Source: Bacteroidota bacterium (lineage in GTDB: Bacteria; Bacteroidota; Bacteroidia; Bacteroidales; VadinHA17). Taken from it: 63,546 nucleotides of DNA. The position numbers and the translations under genes are program-made. Below the pieces are notes generated by a model. That model saw nothing but the letters and a program-made list of their open reading frames with translations, was not told the origin of the DNA and did no database searches. The stretch covers positions 1 to 63,546 of the forward strand of contig JADKBL010000016.1 in NCBI GenBank assembly GCA_016718875.1, read 5' to 3'. This document shows positions 57,863 through 63,546 of this stretch, one piece after another; positions within the stretch are counted from its first letter, which is position 1, and each line of letters opens with the position of its first letter.

Positions 57863-59173
57863 CTATTTCCGCACTTTCTTCACAGTATTCTTAATTCCGG
57901 TCACCATCATCTTAAGATCATCTTTGGTAAGTCTTGGATTCATTGGCAGGTTAGTCTGTTCATTATAAAAGAAACTTTCGGCGACAGGACATAATTTATC
58001 AGGGTATTTATACATCTTTTTAAGCCCTGAGAAATGATAGTTTGGCTGATAGTGCTGAATACCCTGTATTCCTTCCTCCTGGTACATCACTCTCATAAAG
58101 TCATCCCTTGAGCAGCCAAGTTCATCCTCCTTAATAAGAAGAGTATAAAGATGATATGAATGATAGCAGTTTGGATCTTCATAAACACCTCTGATTCCCT
58201 TAATGTTTTTAAAGGCATCATTAAGGAAGTGACTGTTTTCCCTTCTTTTGTCAATGAGCATATCAAGCTTCCTCAACTGCGCTCTTCCTACTGCTGCCTG
58301 TGACTCATTCATCCTGTAATTGCAGCCCCATTTGCCATTGTCGTCTGTTACATCAAAATGGGAGGGGAGCCAGTAATCCTTCTCGCTTTTTTTCTCCTTT
58401 TTATATCCTGCAAAGTTCCAAACTGTTTGTTTCGGATCCCAATGGGTAATACTCATAACTCTCATGCGCTGAAGTTTGTCAGCCAGGTCGTCATTGTTTG
58501 TGGTGATCATACCTCCTTCACCGAGAGTAGTAATATTCTTCAGCGAGTGGAAACTGAAGCAGCCCACATCTCCTATACTACCTGCCGGCCGGCCCTTGTA
58601 TTTTGATCCGGTTGCATGGGCACAATCTTCAAGCACATAAAGCTTATGTTTCTTTGCGATCTTCATGATGGGATCCATATCGCACATCTGACCGGCGTAG
58701 TGAACAACGTATATCGCTTTGGTCTTCGAAGTTATTTTGCTTTCGATCTGTTTCGGATCGATATTGAATGTGCGGGGATCGATATCTGCATATACAGGTT
58801 TTGCTCCCTCTTTAAGAATTACCAGTGAGGTGGCAATGAATGTATTAGGTGTTACTATTACTTCATCTCCCTTGCCTATTCCGAATGCCTGGGTAGCAGC
58901 ATGCATTGCGGTTGTACAATTACTGGCAGCAAGAGCATGCTTAACCTCAAACAGTTTTGCAAATTCACGCTGGAAAAGGGTCACCTGCGGTCCCATGGTC
59001 TGTGATTCCTGTGCCATCGCCATTTTAACAGCCTTAGCCTCTTCTTCATCGTATATTGATCCGAAGAATGAATAAGGTACTTTGAGTTTTACACCATCAT
59101 TCATCTGGTAACCGGAAGTTATTCCTCCCTCAGTATCTGATCCTGTGAATTTTATGTCCTCTTTCTTTTTCAT
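57863..59173 (-). CDS. DegT/DnrJ/EryC1/StrS family PLP aminotransferase
   Basis: A 436-residue PLP enzyme. The Schiff-base lysine is Lys212 in SFHSLKNITTLGEGG. Other blocks are ASNCTTAMHAATQAFGIGKG, VIVTPNTFIATSLVI, DIDPRTFNIDP, VLEDCAHATGSKYKG and NYRMNESQAAVGRAQL. The family swaps an amino group onto keto-sugars or cyclitols, or the reverse. Longer than the usual ~380 residues because of an N-terminal extension and an insertion near TVWNFAGYKKEKK. Next to a NagB-like enzyme and deacetylases, it fits amino-sugar breakdown or conversion. Confidence 0.9.
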   Translation of the reverse strand: MKKKEDIKFTGSDTEGGITSGYQMNDGVKLKVPYSFFGSIYDEEEAKAVKMAMAQESQTMGPQVTLFQREFAKLFEVKHALAASNCTTAMHAATQAFGIGKGDEVIVTPNTFIATSLVILKEGAKPVYADIDPRTFNIDPKQIESKITSKTKAIYVVHYAGQMCDMDPIMKIAKKHKLYVLEDCAHATGSKYKGRPAGSIGDVGCFSFHSLKNITTLGEGGMITTNNDDLADKLQRMRVMSITHWDPKQTVWNFAGYKKEKKSEKDYWLPSHFDVTDDNGKWGCNYRMNESQAAVGRAQLRKLDMLIDKRRENSHFLNDAFKNIKGIRGVYEDPNCYHSYHLYTLLIKEDELGCSRDDFMRVMYQEEGIQGIQHYQPNYHFSGLKKMYKYPDKLCPVAESFFYNEQTNLPMNPRLTKDDLKMMVTGIKNTVKKVRK

Positions 59174-59208
59174 ATTATATAATGTTTTGAAAATACTATT
59201 GTTACACT

Positions 59209-60141
59209 TTAATGCATTTCTGTTTCACAGACTCCAATTCCTCCACGGAAATAGTTAAACTGAACATTGGGATGGTCTGCCAAAAGCGACATAGGAACAG
59301 AGCTGTCAGTTATTTTCTTACTTATCATAAGTGCTGTAAGCCGCTGTCCGAATGCATTATCATGTGTGCCGGCATGCCATATTGAAACTTTTTCCGCTAT
59401 CCAGGTCTGTACAGGTTTAACTGTAAGTGCCTGCATGGGAATACCAGTAACTACGCCACCGCCGCTTGTGCGTGCATTCTGCATGCATGTTACCGGATGC
59501 AGATCCACCACACGTGCTGTCAGTTTTCTGAATTCTTCAGGAGTAGGAGGAGTGTCTTTGTATTTTCCTTCTCTTTTTACAGGATCATTGAAAGCCCAGT
59601 GCTTTGTATCTCCCTGTCCTCCCTGCATTACAGCACATCTTATTCCCGATTCCCAGCTTTTAATATAGGGTGTAATATCTGCCTTTGGAAAGTGCATGTT
59701 GGAATCAGGCATTCTGAGATTCTTCTCAATCAGGTTAAAGCACATATCCCTGTCTGCTTTTTCAAAAGAGATCGGATTTGATGAATCAAGTTCTTTACCG
59801 TCAACATACCATTCATCCATCCCCCAGAAATGTGAATTGAAAAGATTGATCTTCAGTTCATTTACCATTCTGGCTACAAGCGGAAGCTGTTCTGTAGGAC
59901 CAATAGGACCACAAATCCCGACAGGGTTATCAGCAGTAGACTGTTTCCATGCTGTAATATACTCAAGGGCTTCAGCAAGATAAAAATCCTCGATTGTGTC
60001 ATAAAAATATACTTTGAATCCAGGCCTTGATAGCTGAAGGATATCTTTCGGGGTTAGTTTTGCTGCATCATTCAGCAGATCATCCGGCAGAGTTGTAAAA
60101 TCCCACCAGTCCGGTGCCAGCATGCTTCGTTTTCGTGCCAT
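59209..60141 (-). CDS. Glucosamine-6-phosphate deaminase-like protein (NagB/6PGL fold), divergent
   Basis: A 310-residue cytoplasmic protein resembling NagB. FWGMDEWYVDG corresponds to the NMDEY active-site strand and GGQGDTKHWAFNDP to the GxGxDGHIAFNEP loop, with Glu replaced by Asp. VTGIPMQALT matches the ITMGI/GI strand. NagB turns glucosamine 6-phosphate into fructose 6-phosphate and ammonia. The altered loop and the N-terminal extension (~60 residues) suggest a different amino sugar or an unphosphorylated substrate. It follows the deacetylase-like gene by 25 bases. Confidence 0.78.
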   Translation of the reverse strand: MARKRSMLAPDWWDFTTLPDDLLNDAAKLTPKDILQLSRPGFKVYFYDTIEDFYLAEALEYITAWKQSTADNPVGICGPIGPTEQLPLVARMVNELKINLFNSHFWGMDEWYVDGKELDSSNPISFEKADRDMCFNLIEKNLRMPDSNMHFPKADITPYIKSWESGIRCAVMQGGQGDTKHWAFNDPVKREGKYKDTPPTPEEFRKLTARVVDLHPVTCMQNARTSGGGVVTGIPMQALTVKPVQTWIAEKVSIWHAGTHDNAFGQRLTALMISKKITDSSVPMSLLADHPNVQFNYFRGGIGVCETEMH

Positions 60142-60166
60142 TGATTTTCTAAATTTCTAAATATGT

Positions 60167-61348
60167 TCAACTAAAAATACATTCACTCAGGAACGCAGGC
60201 TTATATCCCTTATCTGCTGCCCACTTCACGGAAGTTTTGACCTTGTCTCTGAAATCGGGCTGATAATTAAAATATGATGAATAAAAATACTGTTCATGAA
60301 TCATGAGATCGGCATAAGGAGGGCGGTGTCCGTTGCTTCTGAGACTCTCAAGATACGGCACTATCTCCTCAAGCTTTAAAGTATTTATGATGATTGCCAT
60401 TCTCGATAAGATTATTTCCTCCATGTTGTCTTTCCACATGAATCTATCGTTAATATGAAGTCTTTTTTGGTCGTTCAGGTAATATGAAACAGTGTCAGGA
60501 CCTTCTGCATTGAAATAGCCGGCCAGCGCTTTATATCCCTGGTCTTTCAGCGCTCTGCAGCCCTCTGCATTAGCTGCACCCCAATGGAGAGTTGTAACGG
60601 GACCCATCAGTTCCTCCCCGGCAAATCTTCTGATCTGATCCTTTACGAGTATGCAGTCATTCTTAACCTGATCATAACCAGCATTCAGATATGGCCTGTC
60701 GGGGAATTCCTGAAGGGCATGAAAACTTAGTCTGAGCCACCCTGCATTATCTTTCCATTCACTTTTGTATTTATCGGTCATCTGAGAAAGATTAAAACCG
60801 TCAGTCTGATAGAAAAGATTAAGATGGATCTTTGTGCCGAACTGATTATGCACCTCTTTAAGAAAATTCAGGTATGGATTTTCAAATATCGATTTGTATT
60901 TTGAGGAATTGACTGAAATATCTTTCAGGAACCAGATATTGTCATCAATCGACAGCCTGTATTTATCCACAACATTTTTCAGCCAGAATACTTTGATTTT
61001 CTGTTTTTCTCCTGTTCTAATATCTGCTGCCTCTATTATATTTTCATATCCTGTCAGTTCAATATCAGTATAATAAATACTTCCATCAGATTTTGCCTCT
61101 TTCCCGTTAATCTTAATCAGTTGTCCTGAAGGTGCAGATATACTGACTTTTATCAACAGTTTTCCGCCAGTTTCTTTTCCGTCGTATTTACTAAGCATAT
61201 CTCCGTCAACAGGAGAAATAAAAGAGATATTCTCTTCCGGTTTATTTTCTTTAATCATTTCATTAAGTGCTGTGCGGATTGGTGTAGTTGAAACTGCCAA
61301 TCCTGCCATTCCTGTCTTTTTGATAAACTCTCTTCTGTTATTTTTCAT
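60167..61348 (-). CDS. Tat-exported polysaccharide-deacetylase-like protein
   Basis: A 393-residue protein starting MKNNRREFIKKTGMAGLAVS, a twin-arginine signal. Residues ~45-120 are a small beta domain, and the remainder resembles the NodB-like deacetylase fold: YRLSIDDNIWFLKDI, GTKIHLNLFYQT, LRLSFHALQEFPDRPY, MGPVTTLHWG. The aspartate pair in IDDNIWF would be the metal and base residues; the HxxxH zinc site is partly recognisable in FHALQEF only. It may deacetylate or otherwise act on an amino sugar. It lies 10 bases after the PIG-L-type gene. Confidence 0.68.
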   Translation of the reverse strand: MKNNRREFIKKTGMAGLAVSTTPIRTALNEMIKENKPEENISFISPVDGDMLSKYDGKETGGKLLIKVSISAPSGQLIKINGKEAKSDGSIYYTDIELTGYENIIEAADIRTGEKQKIKVFWLKNVVDKYRLSIDDNIWFLKDISVNSSKYKSIFENPYLNFLKEVHNQFGTKIHLNLFYQTDGFNLSQMTDKYKSEWKDNAGWLRLSFHALQEFPDRPYLNAGYDQVKNDCILVKDQIRRFAGEELMGPVTTLHWGAANAEGCRALKDQGYKALAGYFNAEGPDTVSYYLNDQKRLHINDRFMWKDNMEEIILSRMAIIINTLKLEEIVPYLESLRSNGHRPPYADLMIHEQYFYSSYFNYQPDFRDKVKTSVKWAADKGYKPAFLSECIFS

Positions 61349-61358
61349 CTGGTATGTC

Positions 61359-62114
61359 TTACTGGCATGTCACGACAGCATTTCCAAGCAATTCCTTCAG
61401 AATATTGTCCTGGGGAAAGCCATGTCCGAGATGCTGTCTGAATCCTTCTGCATAATCAGTTCCGGCCTCTTTTCCCCTCAGTGCGGCGAACCTTTTCATT
61501 GCAAGGATATACTCATCCATTTTATGGTGTAACATCAGCCAGTCTCTCTGGCTCGCATGACACGAAAGCATCTTCTCCTTAATACTGATCTCTGAGGTGA
61601 TGTCAACATAAATGGCGGGTAAAACGGGCTTTCCAAAAATATCTTTTCCCTCCATAGGGTCACAGTAATAAAGGTAAGGTATTGGTTCATATGGTGTTAC
61701 ATTGATATCCAGGTTCTTTACTCCGGATGCAAAACATGCTGCCTGAACTATAATGCCGGTAAGTTCATGGTCAGGCATATAGTCTGTGGGACTGGCTGTA
61801 AATACTATTGAAGGTTGTACAGATCGTATAATAGCTGTAGTTCTGTTTAATGAATCACGATCGTATTTTATATAAAGATCTTCAAATTCGAGACAATGAT
61901 ATGTTGCCCCTATTATTGATGCAGAGGTGGCAGCTTCATTTTTTCTTATGCGGCTGATATCCTCTCTCGAAAGTGATGCGGTTCCCTTGTCTCCCGGAGC
62001 CATTGTAACAATATGTACCTCCCAGCCTGCTTTGCTGAACAATGAAAGTGTTCCAGCGCACATTAATTCTGCATCATCAGGATGGGCAAATATTCCCATT
62101 ACAGTTTTTATCAT
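61359..62114 (-). CDS. PIG-L/LmbE family N-acetylglucosamine deacetylase-like
   Basis: A 251-residue cytoplasmic zinc-dependent deacetylase-type protein. The metal motif GIFAHPDDAEL lies at the start, followed by VTMAPGDKGT and a later TDYMPDHELTG with the third metal ligand. SCHASQRDWLM is a further family block. Members remove N-acetyl groups from GlcNAc-containing small molecules. Next to a NagB-like protein and an aminotransferase it fits an amino-sugar pathway. It follows the oxidoreductase gene by nine bases. Confidence 0.9.
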   Translation of the reverse strand: MIKTVMGIFAHPDDAELMCAGTLSLFSKAGWEVHIVTMAPGDKGTASLSREDISRIRKNEAATSASIIGATYHCLEFEDLYIKYDRDSLNRTTAIIRSVQPSIVFTASPTDYMPDHELTGIIVQAACFASGVKNLDINVTPYEPIPYLYYCDPMEGKDIFGKPVLPAIYVDITSEISIKEKMLSCHASQRDWLMLHHKMDEYILAMKRFAALRGKEAGTDYAEGFRQHLGHGFPQDNILKELLGNAVVTCQ

Positions 62115-62123
62115 AGGTTAAAT

Positions 62124-63166
62124 TTAGCTAATTTCAATTACTTTTCCTTTTTCTGCCGATTCGTAGCATGCTGCAAGGATTCTTTGACTTCTGAGTCCCA
62201 GGGAGACACTGTTTTCAGGCTCTCTTTTTTCAAGGATTGCGCAGCTGAATTCTTCAATTTCAGCTCGATATGTATTTATTGGTACAGGTGAGATAATTTC
62301 ACCACCGGTTTCATTCCTTTTCTGTGCAGCATCATAACCGGATGTGCTGCCTTCGAGATACGCGGTCATCTGCCCTGAATCGCCCTGACCAATAGTACCA
62401 CTTGCTATAATACTTCCTTTCGATCCGTAAAGTTCGAGTACATTTTTACTGCTGTTATCGGGGATGCAGAAAAAAGTGTCGACTGTAGCCAAAGCTCCGT
62501 TTTCAAAGTATAATGATACAATCGCACTGTCTTCCGATTTGTATTCATGGATAGTGTTATTTATATAACAGCTGACGCTTTTATGTTGCCGAAAAACATT
62601 TCGAGGAGATCTATGCAATGACTTCCCATATCCATTAGCGAACCGCCTCCACCGGTTGCAGGATCCTGTCTCCATGCTCCTGCCATCGGAGGATACCAGC
62701 ACGACAACTGGGCCCGTCCATAGACAGGTTTTCCGATTTTGCCCTCTTTTATCATTTTAAGAGCTGCCCGGTGTTGTGTATTAAATCTCATCATGAATGA
62801 TGTTCCCAGTAAAACGTCTCTTTTTTTGCAAACGGAAATCATTTTTTCAGTTTCAGTTACTGTCATGCCAAGTGGTTTCTCGCATAGCACATGTTTTATT
62901 CCGGCAGCACATGCTATCACATGATCAAAGTGCAGGCTGACAGGTGAAGCGATATAAACTGCATCAATACCTGATTCAAGAAGTTCTTTTATGCTTTCGG
63001 CAGGTTTTGCGTTGAATATTTTTGCAACTTCTTTATTTACAGGTTGATTAATATCATACACTGAAATCAGACTTGCATGTTCTGCTGTAATGATCCCTTC
63101 AGGGATTGTTCTTCTCCGGGCTATGCCTCCTGATCCGATAACACCCCATTTGATTTTGTCTTCCAT
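62124..63166 (-). CDS. Gfo/Idh/MocA family NAD(P)-dependent oxidoreductase (frameshifted)
   Basis: Two open frames (63166-62561 and a second ending at 62124) form one protein of about 347 residues. The first carries the Rossmann part (WGVIGSGGIARRRTIP, AVYIASPVSLHFDHVIACAA) and the catalytic CEKPLGMT, then GGGGSLMDMGSHCIDL. The second carries the C-terminal beta-sheet domain. The frame breaks at the A run at 62579-62582 (coding strand); five A instead of four restore GNIKSVSCYINNTIHEYKSE. The family oxidises or reduces sugars and cyclitols. Likely intact in the organism. Confidence 0.87.
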
Positions 63167-63210
63167 GATTTTATCTTATTTATTATCAATTAGTTCTTTT
63201 GCAGTAAAAA

Positions 63211-63546
63211 TCATTTCTGTCCTTGTGACCTGACAGTTGAAGCCCGGCTCATCCTGTAATCTGCTATCGTTATAATAATTGTAGATGTCAGAACCATTAT
63301 TCCTCCTGCTATTGCCATATTGCCAAGCTTTTCCCCAAGAAAGATTGCTGCCACAGGAAGTCCGAAAAATGAAACAAGGTAATTTGATAATGCAACCTGC
63401 ATTGCATCAAGCATTTTCAGCGCTTTGAAGAACAGAATCATGGAGAGGAAATTGTGAAATACTGAAAGCAGGGCCATTCCTGTCCATGTCTGAAGAGTAA
63501 ATGATTGAATTCTCCCGAATACATCCGGTTCGTAAATAATAACCAG
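63211..63546 (-). CDS. EamA/DMT-superfamily transporter, C-terminal part (5' end outside window)
   Basis: An open frame of 112 codons runs from the right edge to the stop at 63211. It holds three to four hydrophobic segments (MALLSVFHNFLSMILFFKAL, VALSNYLVSFFGLPVAAIFL, NMAIAGGIMVLTSTIIITIA), with the LSNYLVSFFGLPVAAIFLGE sequence typical of the second EamA repeat. It probably imports or exports a small metabolite linked to the amino-sugar operon, whose oxidoreductase gene follows by 44 bases. Confidence 0.82.
   Translation of the reverse strand: MVIIYEPDVFGRIQSFTLQTWTGMALLSVFHNFLSMILFFKALKMLDAMQVALSNYLVSFFGLPVAAIFLGEKLGNMAIAGGIMVLTSTIIITIADYRMSRASTVRSQGQK

Overview
The window looks like a chromosomal segment of a Bacteroidota bacterium, probably an uncultured environmental member of Bacteroidia. 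The signs are a SusC/SusD pair with a Bacteroidetes-type promoter (TTTG, 19 bp, TAATTTTG), many short lipoprotein signal peptides, FG-GAP/VCBS and ASPIC/UnbV surface proteins, a large set of secreted glycoside hydrolases, and the 'ACCACAGAGGACACAGAG' class of intergenic repeat. No rRNA, tRNA, CRISPR array, transposase or phage gene was seen.

Layout. (1) 1-6.9 kb: the tail of an unknown protein, a frameshifted GH92 alpha-mannosidase, an acetamidase/formamidase-like protein, a secreted lectin-like plus FG-GAP protein and a CE7 esterase. (2) 7.4-17.9 kb, plus strand: a compact run of a CRTAC1/UnbV lipoprotein, a lipoprotein with a hydrazine-synthase-alpha-like haem site, a three-haem propeller/peroxidase fusion, a Reg_prop propeller, a RidA protein, two periplasmic LivK-like binding proteins and a DAHP synthase between them. 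(3) 17.9-25.6 kb, plus strand: a giant TPR-VCBS-UnbV protein, another UnbV protein, and an overlapping pair of an asparagine-synthetase-like enzyme with a degenerate glutaminase domain and a radical SAM enzyme. (4) 25.6-33.1 kb, minus strand: two coupled ~1,100-residue UnbV paralogues and an unknown lipoprotein. (5) 33.2-52.4 kb: polysaccharide and glycoconjugate degradation (GH9, GH5, two tandem GH20-like proteins, a DUF5060 glycosidase-like protein, a DUF4838 protein, SusC/SusD, sialate O-acetylesterase, GH33 sialidase, a Tat-exported cellulase-like protein). (6) 52.4-63.5 kb, minus strand: transport and amino-sugar-type metabolism (APC permease, CBM9-like and ceramidase-like secreted proteins, DUF4432 epimerase-like, DegT aminotransferase, NagB-like deaminase, two deacetylase-type enzymes, Gfo/Idh/MocA oxidoreductase, EamA transporter).

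Functionally, blocks 1, 5 and 6 fit a glycan forager that strips mannose-, hexosamine- and sialic-acid-containing material outside the cell and processes amino sugars inside. Blocks 2 and 3 are the least explained part: a periplasmic haem/propeller gene set combined with RidA, DAHP synthase, a synthetase and a radical SAM enzyme. It is my main candidate for an undescribed system.

Quality warning. Six genes carry frameshifts, and all but one site (the second lesion in susC) are explained by missing bases in short homopolymers or a doubled base. This points to residual sequencing error rather than real pseudogenes. Several intergenic palindromic repeat families are also present; one copy is translated in frame inside a binding-protein gene and one appears to supply a start codon.
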